From: DATIYF01 sp035517775
Lineage (GTDB): Bacteria; Acidobacteriota; Terriglobia; Terriglobales; Acidobacteriaceae
Assembly: GCA_035517775.1 (NCBI GenBank)
Contig: DATIYF010000034.1
Span: forward strand, 1-34,089
Reading direction: 5' to 3'
Length of the DNA: 34,089 bases
Under the pieces are notes generated by a model that was not told the origin of the DNA, searched no databases, and saw only the letters and a list, made by a program, of their open reading frames with translations. This document shows positions 14,434 to 21,952 of the stretch, piece by piece. The position numbers and the translations under genes are program-made. Position 1 is the stretch's first letter, and every line of letters begins with the position of its first letter.

Positions 14434-14479
14434 AAAAAAAGCGGAGAATGGGGCTGCGCCCAGCAGCCCCGAAATTCTC
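14434..14479 (-). terminator. Rho-independent terminator of the PEGA gene
   Basis: Read on the minus strand, a stem of gagaat/attctc (14474-14479 with 14444-14449) extends inward after a short internal loop to an 8-bp GC stem (14463-14470 with 14450-14457). The hairpin is followed by seven T residues (14440-14434). It begins at the stop codon of the PEGA-protein gene and precedes the protease gene on the same strand, so the two genes are probably separate transcription units. Confidence 0.85.
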
Positions 14480-15072
14480 TAGCGGGCGTTCTCCCCTGCC
14501 CAGATGAGGTTCGTCATCAGCTTTAACTGCTGATGCGGGGCAAGATCGAGGACCGTATCGAAAGAATGGTAGCCGGGAAGGCTGATGGTGATCTTGCGCG
14601 GGCCGGGCGCGACCAGCAGACCGCGCAGCCCGTCAAAATCATCCACGTGGCCCATGAAGATGCCATCCACGAAGACGGCGGCATCGAGCGGATAGACGGT
14701 CATTTTCACTTCCGCCGTCACCTTGGGATAGAGGATGCCGGTGTTTCTCTCCATGGCCACTTTGATTTTCTGCTGTTTCTGGCCAATCGCGACCGTGACC
14801 TGGCGGTTGAAATCGAGGTAGCCGCCCTGGCGGACGGAAATCTGGTGCTCTCCGGGCGCCACCAGAATCTTCTTGTCGCCTTTCAGTTCTTCCAGATAGC
14901 CGACGTATTGGCCGTCCACCCAGACGCCGGAACTCTTCTCCACGCTGCTCTTGCCATCGAGCTTGATCTCGGTGAGGCGCTTATTGCGGGCACAGAGGCC
15001 GACGGCGGAGCCCAGAACCAGGCCCAGAAGCAGGATAAACGACAGAATCTCGGAATTTTTTCGAAGCAACAT
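14479..15072 (-). CDS. PEGA-domain exported protein
   Basis: This 197-residue protein has an N-terminal membrane segment (about 8-27, LSFILLLGLVLGSAVGLCA) and two PEGA-type repeats. The first is GVWVDGQYVGYLEELKGDKK..LVAPGEHQISV, and the second is AAVFVDGIFMGHVDDFDGLRGLLVAPGPRKITI followed by LPGYHSFD. PEGA domains are small extracytoplasmic beta folds of uncertain function, often attached to envelope proteins. I chose ATG 15072 because AAGGAG lies 11 nt upstream; the frame is open to 15108, but that start lacks a ribosome site. A strong terminator follows the stop codon. Confidence 0.88.
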   Translation of the reverse strand: MLLRKNSEILSFILLLGLVLGSAVGLCARNKRLTEIKLDGKSSVEKSSGVWVDGQYVGYLEELKGDKKILVAPGEHQISVRQGGYLDFNRQVTVAIGQKQQKIKVAMERNTGILYPKVTAEVKMTVYPLDAAVFVDGIFMGHVDDFDGLRGLLVAPGPRKITISLPGYHSFDTVLDLAPHQQLKLMTNLIWAGENAR

Positions 15073-15515
15073 GACCCTACTGACTCCTTGATTGGCGGTA
15101 CTTCCCACTGATTCTCATAACTTTACACGCTTCGCGGGGCGGGCAGGGGCAGGAGGTACATTACCTGTGGACTCCCTTGGTTCAGTGCCAAAACGGGAAT
15201 CTGGGCAGTGGCCGGGCGGGTAGGCGCCCGGCCGGGGCCGTTTTAGTAGGAAAGTCTCCGCCACCGATAAGGATGATCGTACCGGGTGGGGCTTGAGCCA
15301 AACTCTGGGAGGCCCCGTTCGCCGCCGAAAAGGGGGCCGGAAGATCGCGTCTTCAGCTCGGAGGGTTGTGTTTCTTCTTTTTGACAAATTTCTGCGGTTC
15401 TTTCCACAGCTTTCTGCGCTAGAATTCGCACATTCTTTAGACGCCACTCATCTTCCCGGCCGGGTGAGCTTCGCGTTTTGGTAGAGGCCCTCTCTTTCCC
15501 CAGGAGGTTAGGTGA
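15073..15515. other. 443-bp intergenic region between divergent PEGA and SnoaL-like genes
   Basis: No convincing gene is present. The region holds a GC-rich hairpin (15210-15233), a T-rich tract with a TTGACA at 15381-15386 that has no -10 box at standard spacing, and a TAGAAT (15420-15425) that could be the -10 box of the SnoaL-like gene. The ribosome site AGGAGG (15502-15507) belongs to that gene. Translations of the open frames in the region look like non-coding shadow. Confidence 0.5.
15210..15233. repeat. GC-rich hairpin 'ggccgggcg...cgcccggcc'
   Basis: A 9-bp perfect stem closes a 6-nt loop (ggtagg). The same core, ggccgggc-N4-gcccggcc, recurs at 32679-32698. No T-tract follows directly, so neither is called a terminator. 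Confidence 0.5.
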
Positions 15516-15944
15516 ATGTACCGGCCTTACGGCAACGCGCTTGCCAGCGCTAGCTCTTTTCCTGATGCAGCCTCCGCCATTCGCGGGCTGACTCAGGATT
15601 TCTGCACCTCGTTCAACACTGGCAACTACGATCAGGTGGCGGCCATGTTCAGCCCGGATGGCCAATTCATGCCGCCGAACCGCGAACCCGCGCACGGACC
15701 GAAGGCGATTGAGCGGGTTCTGCGTGAGCTGGGCGAGTCTGGATATCAGGATTTGCGCTTCGAAACTATCCGGGTCGAGCAATCAGAAGACCTGGCGGTT
15801 GAAATTGGCCGTTACACCGTGGCCATTGGCCAGGGCAACGGCACCACGGTGATCGAGCGCGGCAAGTACGTTCATGCCTGGCGCCGGCTGGGCACCTGGC
15901 TGATGTTTGCGGATTGCTGGAGCAGCAACCGGCCCGCAGCCTAG
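15516..15944 (+). CDS. SnoaL-like / DUF4440-type NTF2-fold protein
   Basis: This 142-residue protein starts at ATG 15516 with AGGAGG 8 nt upstream. Features of the NTF2-like/SnoaL-like cone fold are visible: an N-terminal helix (AIRGLTQDFCTSFNTGNYDQVAAMF), the strand SPDGQFMPPN, GPKAIERVLREL, and C-terminal strands (DLAVEIGRYTVAIG, GKYVHAWRRLGTWLMFADCWSSN). These proteins range from small isomerases to ligand-binding proteins, and no catalytic residue can be assigned. It is monocistronic by spacing and is followed by a long hairpin (15974-16014). The fold call is fairly safe; function is unknown. Confidence 0.85.
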   Translation: MYRPYGNALASASSFPDAASAIRGLTQDFCTSFNTGNYDQVAAMFSPDGQFMPPNREPAHGPKAIERVLRELGESGYQDLRFETIRVEQSEDLAVEIGRYTVAIGQGNGTTVIERGKYVHAWRRLGTWLMFADCWSSNRPAA

Positions 15945-15973
15945 TGCTGGCTTGGCAAATCTGAGTTAACGTT

Positions 15974-16014
15974 GCGATCTCTGGCGGGGTTTCTTTCCAC
16001 GGGCCGGAGATCGC
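15974..16014 (+). other. 12-bp stem-loop downstream of the SnoaL-like gene
   Basis: gcgatctctggc (15974-15985) pairs with gccggagatcgc (16003-16014) over 12 bp with one G-U pair, around a 17-nt pyrimidine-rich loop. It lies 30 bp after the stop codon. There is no T-tract, so it is not a classic intrinsic terminator; it may stabilise the mRNA 3' end. Confidence 0.45.
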
Positions 16015-16204
16015 CGCGGTCCTAGCGCTCCCTGCCAGACCCGCGCACTTCTGCAGCAAATCTACGACCTCCGATAGAAGAGCTAGTCGCCCGCGCTTAG
16101 AACAGGCGCGGCGCTGCTTCCAGAGAGAATTCACGCTGCACTCACCCGCGCAGGCTGCCTGACATCTACAATGGCTGGCATCCATTTATTTTGAGGAGAG
16201 CAGC

Positions 16205-16630
16205 ATGCAACGCAAGGCAAGCGCAGTGTGGAAGGGCGGGCTGAAGGATGGCAAGGGAACGGTTTCCTCCGCCAGCGGGGTGCTTTCGCATACGCCCTAT
16301 TCATTCGCGACGCGATTTGAAAACACGCCGGGAACCAACCCTGAGGAGCTGATTGCGGCGGCCCATGCCGCCTGCTTCTCCATGGCGCTGTCGGCGCAGC
16401 TGGGCGGCGCCAACCTGACGCCGGAGAGCATCTCCACCACCGCCACGCTCACCCTGGAGAAGCTGGATTCGGGTTTCACCATTACCGCCGTGCACCTGGA
16501 TGTCTCTGCCCGCGTGCCCAAGGCCGATGCCGCAGCCTTCAACAAAGCCGCCGAAGATGCCAAGAAGGGCTGCCCGGTCTCGAAGGTGCTGAACGCGAAA
16601 ATCACGATGGATGCCAGGCTGGAGGCGTAG
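16205..16630 (+). CDS. osmC: OsmC-family peroxiredoxin
   Basis: This 141-residue protein is of the OsmC subtype of the OsmC/Ohr family, which reduces organic hydroperoxides in the cytoplasm using a Cys pair. The catalytic Cys lies in NPEELIAAAHAACFSMAL (with the conserved Glu), the second Cys is in AKKGCPVSKVL, and the conserved Arg is in ATRFENTPG. The N-terminal RKASAVWKGGLKDGKG strand pair is typical of OsmC. GAGGAG at 16193-16198 lies 6 nt before the start. A TACAAT about 40 nt upstream of the ATG may be the -10 box. It is followed after 62 bp by dtd in the same direction. Confidence 0.95.
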   Translation: MQRKASAVWKGGLKDGKGTVSSASGVLSHTPYSFATRFENTPGTNPEELIAAAHAACFSMALSAQLGGANLTPESISTTATLTLEKLDSGFTITAVHLDVSARVPKADAAAFNKAAEDAKKGCPVSKVLNAKITMDARLEA

Positions 16631-16692
16631 AGACTCTCAGCGTCCTCGGCGGTGGATTTTGTTCTCTGCGAAGTAATCGGAGGCAAGTCTTC

Positions 16693-17142
16693 ATGCGCGC
16701 CGTCGTGCAACGCGTAAGCCGCGCCCAGGTGAGCGTTGGCGGAGAACTCGCGGGCCAGATCGGCCGTGGACTTCTGGTGCTGCTGGGCGTGGGGCAGGGG
16801 GATACTGAGGCTGACGCCGACTATCTGGCGGAGAAGATTACCGGGCTGCGCATTTTTGAAGATGCCGGCGGAAAAATGAACCTGTCGGTAGGCGAAGTGC
16901 AGGGCGCGGTGCTGGTGGTGTCGCAGTTCACGCTGTATGGAGATCTCCGGCGAGGCAAGCGTCCGTCATTCGATGCCGCTGCCCGCCCCGAGCGGGCGCG
17001 CGAGTTGTATGAGTATTTTGTAGGACGACTGCGCGCCGCCGGCCTCCCCTGTTCCACCGGTCGCTTCCAGGAGATGATGCAGGTAGAGCTGGTCAACGAA
17101 GGCCCGGTCACCATTCTGCTGGATTCGGCGAAAGTGTTCTAG
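16693..17142 (+). CDS. dtd: D-aminoacyl-tRNA deacylase
   Basis: This 149-residue protein matches the family length and starts MRAVVQRVSRAQVSV. The two signature segments are SQFTLYGDLRRGKRPSFDAAARPE and VNEGPVTILLDS, which carries the Gly-Pro motif responsible for chiral proofreading. It hydrolyses D-amino acids (and glycine from tRNA-Ala) mis-attached to tRNA in the cytoplasm. It therefore complements the editing domain of the alaS product also found in this window. CGGAGG is 9 nt upstream of ATG 16693. It is convergent with the STAS fusion gene, 35 bp apart. NEGPVT instead of the common NDGPVT is a mild variation. Confidence 0.97.
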   Translation: MRAVVQRVSRAQVSVGGELAGQIGRGLLVLLGVGQGDTEADADYLAEKITGLRIFEDAGGKMNLSVGEVQGAVLVVSQFTLYGDLRRGKRPSFDAAARPERARELYEYFVGRLRAAGLPCSTGRFQEMMQVELVNEGPVTILLDSAKVF

Positions 17143-17177
17143 GTCGCCGCTGTCCGGCAGCGGATTTGGCCCCGGGC

Positions 17178-18002
17178 TCACGCCACGCCTTCGATCGAGG
17201 GGGCGCCGCTGAATGACTGGATGGCGGCGGCCTCATCGGGGTGAATGTCGAACACCGAGGCGAGCTTGGTGGTGTGCAGCAGCTCGTGGACCGCGGGGTG
17301 CAGGTTCGTCAGCTTGAGCCTGCCGCCTTTCCCGTGGATGGTCAGGTGGGTTCGAACCAACTCGCCCAGGCCGGAACTATCCACATACACCACCTCGCGC
17401 AGATTCATCACGATGCGCGTAATGCCGTTCTCCGCCAGCTTGCGAATCACCTCGCGCAGCATGACATTGCCTTCGCCCAGGGTGATTCTTCCGCCGATGT
17501 CGAGCACCACCACTTCGCCCAGTTGGCGGGTGCTGGTGGTCATGCGCGCAAGGGGCCGGGGCTGCATGCCGATGCCCAGGCGGTCGAGGATGGCGCAGGC
17601 CCGGGCCGCCAGCTCCGGCGATTCGGTACGCACTACGATAAGCGACCGGCCTTGTTTCAGCACTTCGCGAAAGAAGGCCACATCCTCGGAAGAGGGCTGG
17701 TTCTCAGCGGCGCCGGGGCGGGAAAGCCCCAGCAGGGAAGCAGCGCCGAAACCCAGGGCAAAGACTGCTCCGATTTCCGGGAGCAGCAGAGAGGCGGCCG
17801 CCACCACTCCTGCCGACATACTGGCGGCGCTGCCCACAAACCCTCCTACGGCGGCACCAATGGCCCGTGCAATCGTCCGGGTCTCGGATTCGGACCGGCT
17901 GAGGAAGACCAGGGCCTCCCTGGGCACATTCTGGCCTTGCAGCTGGCGCACCGCCTCAGCCGCGCGCTCGCGGGACGAAAAGACTCCAATGGCCGTTTCC
18001 AC
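17178..18002 (-). CDS. YflT-like / STAS fusion protein (anti-sigma-factor antagonist type)
   Basis: This protein of about 274 residues has two domains. The N-terminal 110 residues resemble general-stress YflT-like proteins (ETAIGVFSSRERAAEAVRQLQ...ALVFLSRSES), followed by a Gly/Ala-rich hydrophobic segment (AAVGGFVGSAASMSAGVVAAASLLL). The C-terminal 110 residues are a STAS domain with the phosphorylatable Ser in EVVYVDSSGLGELVR. STAS antagonists bind anti-sigma kinases in partner-switching stress pathways. I chose GTG 18002 because AGAAGGAG is placed correctly upstream; the open frame to 18149 has no ribosome site. The matching phosphatase could be the PP2C at 26842-27627, but this is only a guess. 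Confidence 0.85.
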   Translation of the reverse strand: METAIGVFSSRERAAEAVRQLQGQNVPREALVFLSRSESETRTIARAIGAAVGGFVGSAASMSAGVVAAASLLLPEIGAVFALGFGAASLLGLSRPGAAENQPSSEDVAFFREVLKQGRSLIVVRTESPELAARACAILDRLGIGMQPRPLARMTTSTRQLGEVVVLDIGGRITLGEGNVMLREVIRKLAENGITRIVMNLREVVYVDSSGLGELVRTHLTIHGKGGRLKLTNLHPAVHELLHTTKLASVFDIHPDEAAAIQSFSGAPSIEGVA

Positions 18003-18193
18003 CAGGCTCCTTCTCAGCCTTTGATGTTTTCGGAGACCGCCGTGATTCCGGCCTCCACCCGAAGGGATTGCTTCCGCGGGCACTTCTGGCGCAGAACTGT
18101 CAATCTGGGGGAAGATTTTGTCAAGGGAAAAAGGCCGGGACGGGCCCACTCGAAGATCGCGGCAGCCTTAGGCGCCTCATTCTCCTGGACGTG

Positions 18194-18223
18194 CTCTAAA
18201 CATTCTCTAAACGCGCTCTAAAC
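18194..18223. repeat. Three 11-bp-spaced 'ctctaaac' repeats
   Basis: The octamer ctctaaac occurs exactly at 18194, 18205 and 18216, an 11-bp period. The last copy contains the stop codon of the beta-propeller gene (18218-18220, minus strand). The sequence is short and without other features. Confidence 0.75.
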
Positions 18224-19156
18224 ATGCAGCAGGAATTCCGGGTTATCCGGCAGCTCGCAGCGGAAGGGGAGAGTCTTGAAATCAGGGCCAAATTTCAGAA
18301 TCACATTCTCGGTGCGGCTGGCGACATAGAAATTACCCGAATCGCTGAAGGCCATTCCAGAAGCATTTTTTACCTTGACGCCCTTGACCGGCTTCAGCGT
18401 GAAATCGCCGGGCTGATCGGGAAGGCGGGTGGTCATGACCTGGTCCCCGGCGCTGACGTAGAGGCTGCCGCGATACACGACGACGTGGACGGGCGCCTCT
18501 ACGGGATTGCTCTGACCAAGATACTTGCCGGTGATGTCGTAGGTTTTGACCGTGCCGGCGGGCTGATCGGCAACGTAAAGTCGGCCATTGAACCAGGCGA
18601 TGCCGCGCACCGAGTGCTTCTTGGTTTCTGCGGCGGAATACTCCAGTCCGGCGGGCGATGGAACAGGAGTAGTCGGGGGCTTAGAGAGATTTCCGTTGCT
18701 TGAGGCGACGAACGTCCCGGGAAGAAACGTTCCATGCCCGGGCAGCGCTGCCGCCACGGGCGCAGGTTTTGCCATTCTGCCATCATCGCAGACGATGAAG
18801 CGCGTAACCAGGTTCGTATCCTGGTTCGATAAGTAGCAATGCCCGAGGCCATCGAACACAAGATCAAAGGGATGCAAGATCGCGTTGCAGGTGTGGCGAG
18901 TGGCAAACCATCCTGCAAATCTGTATTGCGTACCCGAGCCTTCATAGCAGAGCACGCTGTTCTGCTCTTTATTCGCATTTACCACGTACAGATATTTTCC
19001 AGCGAGGCAAAGGCCGCGAAGCTCATCGGGCAGCACGCCTGTGGCGTCGTTCAGGACGGTAGCGGAGAGCCTGTTTCCCTCCTTGTCGTAGGCGTGGACG
19101 TTGTTCTTATGTGGGTTTTTATCGGGATCTCCGCCGTGGAGCGTGACAAGCAGCAT
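18218..19156 (-). CDS. NHL/beta-propeller repeat protein
   Basis: This protein of about 312 residues appears to be a beta-propeller. Recurrent blades are visible: GLCLAGKYLYVVNANKEQNSVLCYE, FDLVFDGLGHCYLSNQDTNLVTRF, GIAWFNGRLYVADQPAGTVKTYD, VVVYRGSLYVSAGDQVMTTRL and GMAFSDSGNFYVASRTENVILKF. There is no signal peptide from the chosen ATG 19156 (GCGAGGG just upstream). The open frame to 19261 would add 35 residues without export features. Such proteins are usually binding scaffolds or lactonase-like; I see no catalytic motif. It lies about 60 bp before a divergent small open frame and about 210 bp before the divergent kinase-like gene. Confidence 0.75.
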   Translation of the reverse strand: MLLVTLHGGDPDKNPHKNNVHAYDKEGNRLSATVLNDATGVLPDELRGLCLAGKYLYVVNANKEQNSVLCYEGSGTQYRFAGWFATRHTCNAILHPFDLVFDGLGHCYLSNQDTNLVTRFIVCDDGRMAKPAPVAAALPGHGTFLPGTFVASSNGNLSKPPTTPVPSPAGLEYSAAETKKHSVRGIAWFNGRLYVADQPAGTVKTYDITGKYLGQSNPVEAPVHVVVYRGSLYVSAGDQVMTTRLPDQPGDFTLKPVKGVKVKNASGMAFSDSGNFYVASRTENVILKFGPDFKTLPFRCELPDNPEFLLHV

Positions 19157-19246
19157 GGTCCCTCGCCGCGTGATCTCGCCGCGAAATTCTACGGCATGGG
19201 CCGACTGTGGACTCGTTCGTGCCCAACCTGATAGTGAAATTTTCCC

Positions 19247-19367
19247 AATGCAACGTTTCACGGGGGAAGATCACTATGCAAGGAGAGTGAGGGAACTTCG
19301 GGGATGGGTGTTTCAAGGGCTGGGCCTGAAAGCTATCCAGCGCACGCTTGAAGGAGGTATCTCGTGA
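19247..19367 (+). CDS. Possible 39-codon upstream open frame
   Basis: An ATG at 19247 opens a 39-codon frame (MQRFTGEDHYARRVRELRGW...) ending with TGA at 19365-19367, which overlaps the GTG start of the next gene (19364-19366). Its last codons contain that gene's Shine-Dalgarno sequence, a geometry seen in coupled upstream peptides. It has no ribosome site of its own, and no homology is recognised, so it may well be chance. Confidence 0.2.
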
Positions 19368-20734
19368 GCCCGAGTAAGTGGCTTGTACCGGCTCCTGGCG
19401 AGAAAAGCGCACGCGCAGGTAGTGCCCCTCGCCGGCGGCGCGCTCTCATCCTGCTGCTGGCCATCTTCGGGCTCAATCACGTGGCGCGGGCGCAAACGGA
19501 TGGCAATGCAGCCGCTGCGCAAGAAATGGAGAAAGTTTTCTACTCTCCCCAGGACCGTCTTAACGCCATGCACAACGCCATGCTTTTCACCCCGAGAGCG
19601 CTGGCCGACGCGGCTATTATCGAGGGCCCTGCGCAGAGCAAGAAGCTCTTTCAGCTGCATTTCAACGACAAAGTCATCTGCGACTTCGAGGCTCCGGGCG
19701 CGAAAATGGGGGGCAAGACCCCGAAATTCTCCTGCAAAATTACCCGCGTCGAGAGCGGCGACGGCACAATCCAGACTTTGACCTCCGAGATGGATGAGGA
19801 GCCGGTGAAGGTCAAGTTCGGCGCCGATGACAACGAAGTCTACGCCGAGGTTGTTGCTACTCGCCTGATGTGGGCGCTGGGCTATCCCGCCGACGCGTGG
19901 TTTCCGGTGCGCGTGGAATGCCACGGCTGCCCCGAGAACGTGATTTCGGGTTCCGGCCCGGCCGCCACGCGCACTTTCGATCCGGCCACCATTGTCCGAA
20001 AATTCTCCGGCCATAAGATGTATGAGAAAGGCCATGAAGAGCAGGGCTGGAGTTGGAAAGAGCTGGATAGGTCGAACGCCCGCCCCACCTACGAGCGCGA
20101 CGGCCTGAAACTACTCGCCGCGTTCATGAAGCATAGCGACAACAAGCCGCCGCAACAGCGCCTGAGCTGCAATAAGGTGCATGTGGACCAGAGCAGCGAA
20201 CCCTTCACCACGGCCTGCGACGGCCCGGTCATGCTGGTGCAGGACGTGGGCGCCACTTTCGGAGGCGGTGGCTGGTTCACCGGCAACCGCTCGGCCAAGA
20301 TGAACCTCGAGGCCTGGTCCAGTAAGAAGCTGTGGAAGAGTGCAGGCACGCAGGGGTCGCCGAAGCAGTGCCAGGCGTCGCTGAAGAAGAGTTTGACCGC
20401 GCACGATGGTCTGAGCAACCCGGTGATCAGCGAAGAAGGGCGGCGTTTTGATGCCGGCCTGATGTGTCAACTCTCCGATCGCCAGATCGAAGAGCTTTTT
20501 CGCGCCTCGCGCGCCGCCCAGATGCCTGAGTATCACAACCACGACGGCAGCTTTAAGCCCGGGGTTGACGAAGCTACCGTGATCCGGAAGTGGGTGGAAG
20601 CGTTCAAGCAGAAACGCGAGGAACTCGCCGCGGCCCGCTGCGAATGGAAGGATAAGCCAGCCGATCTCGCTGCGATTGACAATCCCATGGGCCTGCCGGC
20701 GGTGGCCAACTTTTGCTCTGCCAGGCCGTATTGA
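19364..20734 (+). CDS. Exported protein with kinase-fold-like motifs
   Basis: This 456-residue protein starts at GTG 19364 with AAGGAGGT 5 nt upstream. The N-terminus is a twin-basic-type signal peptide (RRRRALILLLAIFGLNHVARA-Q). The core has motifs reminiscent of HipA/PI4K/Fam20-type kinases: VKVKFGADDN with a Lys (about 149-151), EVVATRLMWALGYP with a Glu (about 162) as ion-pair partner, HSDNKPPQQRL as catalytic loop (Asp about 259), and LVQDVGATFG as the metal-binding DxG (about 294-296). Several Cys residues suggest disulfides in an extracytoplasmic enzyme. No family name is certain. Kinase activity is an inference from motif order, not established. Confidence 0.6.
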   Translation: MSPSKWLVPAPGEKSARAGSAPRRRRALILLLAIFGLNHVARAQTDGNAAAAQEMEKVFYSPQDRLNAMHNAMLFTPRALADAAIIEGPAQSKKLFQLHFNDKVICDFEAPGAKMGGKTPKFSCKITRVESGDGTIQTLTSEMDEEPVKVKFGADDNEVYAEVVATRLMWALGYPADAWFPVRVECHGCPENVISGSGPAATRTFDPATIVRKFSGHKMYEKGHEEQGWSWKELDRSNARPTYERDGLKLLAAFMKHSDNKPPQQRLSCNKVHVDQSSEPFTTACDGPVMLVQDVGATFGGGGWFTGNRSAKMNLEAWSSKKLWKSAGTQGSPKQCQASLKKSLTAHDGLSNPVISEEGRRFDAGLMCQLSDRQIEELFRASRAAQMPEYHNHDGSFKPGVDEATVIRKWVEAFKQKREELAAARCEWKDKPADLAAIDNPMGLPAVANFCSARPY

Positions 20735-20827
20735 ACCGATGGCAGTTGACGCGCCGTTGCATGGCGGCAGAGGGGATGGGATCGCGCCGGGATTCTGAGT
20801 CGTGCGGGCGCGGGCGCCACTGAGGCC

Positions 20828-21769
20828 CTACGACACCACGATATCCGCGACCCGCACCGCTTCCAGGCAGGCCTTCACGTCGTGCGTGCGGATGATCTGC
20901 GCGCCTTTCAGCACCGCCGCAGTCTCGGCCGCCAGCGTGCCGTAGAGGCGCCCGGCCACCGGGGCGTCTTTGCCATCGCGCGCCACCGCCCGCCCGATAA
21001 ACGACTTGCGCGAGACCCCGACCAGCAGGGGATGGTGCAGCGTGTGCAACTCCTCCAGCCGCTTCAGCAGGGGGTAGTTCTCCTCAAAATTTTTGCCGAA
21101 GCCAAAGCCAGGGTCGAGGACGATGCGTTCGCGCTTCACACCCGCGGTCATGGCGGCCGACACCCACTCGCGCAGCTCGCGCTTGACCAGCGTAACAATG
21201 TCAGAGGCGGGCGGCTGCGTGCGCCACTCCTCCGGGCGGCCGCGCATGTGCATGAGCACTACGCCGCATTTCAGCTCGGCCACCGTTTTCCGCATGTGCG
21301 GGTCCCAGCGCAGGCCGCTCACGTCGTTGACGATTTCCGCGCCCGCCTGCACCGCGGCGCGGGCCACGCCCGCTTTATAAGTATCGATGGAGATCAATGC
21401 GTCTGGCAGTTTCTTTTTTATTCCGGCGATGACGGGGAGCACCCGGTCGAGCTCTTCTTTCTCTGTGACCGCGGACTTTTCTGGCGCGGAGGTCTTGAGA
21501 ACGGCGGGCTTGACGCCGGAAGTTTTGCCGCTGACCTCGGCAGGCACCGCGATTTTGGCGCCCGGGCGGGTGGATTCACCACCGATATCAATGATGTCGG
21601 CGCCCTCGGCGAGCAGTTGTAAGGCGTGCTCGATGGCGCGGCCGCGGTCGAGAAACTGGCCGCCATCGGAGAACGAATCGGGCGTGACGTTGACCACGCC
21701 CATGACCAGTGTGCGCTTGCCTAAAAGCACCGAACGGGAGGCCAGCTTCCAGTCGAAAACGGCGCGCAT
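20828..21769 (-). CDS. folP: Dihydropteroate synthase
   Basis: This 313-residue protein is a full DHPS TIM barrel. Motifs in order are VMGVVNVTPDSFSDGG, DIIDIGGESTRPGA, ISIDTYKAGVARAAV, INDVSG-type EIVNDVSGLRWD, GVVLMHMRG, IVLDPGFGFGKN, LVGVSRKSFIG, GRLYGTLAAETAAVLKGAQIIRTHDV. It condenses p-aminobenzoate with 6-hydroxymethyl-7,8-dihydropterin diphosphate in folate synthesis and is the sulfonamide target. About 25-30 extra residues (VPAEVSGKTSGVKPAVLKTS...) are inserted between the GESTRPGA loop and the next helix, where most DHPS have only a short stretch. No other folate gene is adjacent. The start ATG 21769 begins at MRAVFDWKL, typical of the family. Confidence 0.97.
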   Translation of the reverse strand: MRAVFDWKLASRSVLLGKRTLVMGVVNVTPDSFSDGGQFLDRGRAIEHALQLLAEGADIIDIGGESTRPGAKIAVPAEVSGKTSGVKPAVLKTSAPEKSAVTEKEELDRVLPVIAGIKKKLPDALISIDTYKAGVARAAVQAGAEIVNDVSGLRWDPHMRKTVAELKCGVVLMHMRGRPEEWRTQPPASDIVTLVKRELREWVSAAMTAGVKRERIVLDPGFGFGKNFEENYPLLKRLEELHTLHHPLLVGVSRKSFIGRAVARDGKDAPVAGRLYGTLAAETAAVLKGAQIIRTHDVKACLEAVRVADIVVS

Positions 21770-21889
21770 GGGGCGATTCTAAACCCGTTTTCGCACCGGC
21801 GCGGGTGCCGCGTGCCGGAGGGACCATGCCGTCTCAATTTTGGAGAGAATGCCTTGCGGCGGCAAACGGCGGTGCAGGCTAGGTAGGGG

Positions 21890-21952
21890 TTCTCGACTTC
21901 GCAGGGCACTTCGCGTCCGCGAAGTGCCTGCTGCGCTCAAGATGACAGGGGG
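21890..21952. repeat. Dispersed hairpin repeat at the response-regulator 3' end
   Basis: A perfect 11-bp stem, ggcacttcgcg (21905-21915) with cgcgaagtgcc (21918-21928), closes a 2-nt loop. It is flanked by 'ctcgacttcgc' and 'tgcgctcaagatgacaggg'. These flanks are characteristic of a dispersed repeat seen widely in Acidobacteriota genomes. The right flank runs into the last codons of the response regulator. Confidence 0.55.

Noticed and set aside
15381..15386. TTGACA as -35 box of the SnoaL-like gene
   Set aside because: No -10 box occurs at 15-19 bp; the nearest TAGAAT is 33 bp away.
17241..18221. A 326-codon plus-strand frame opposite the STAS fusion
   Set aside because: It is antisense to a clear YflT/STAS protein and its composition is typical of a shadow frame.
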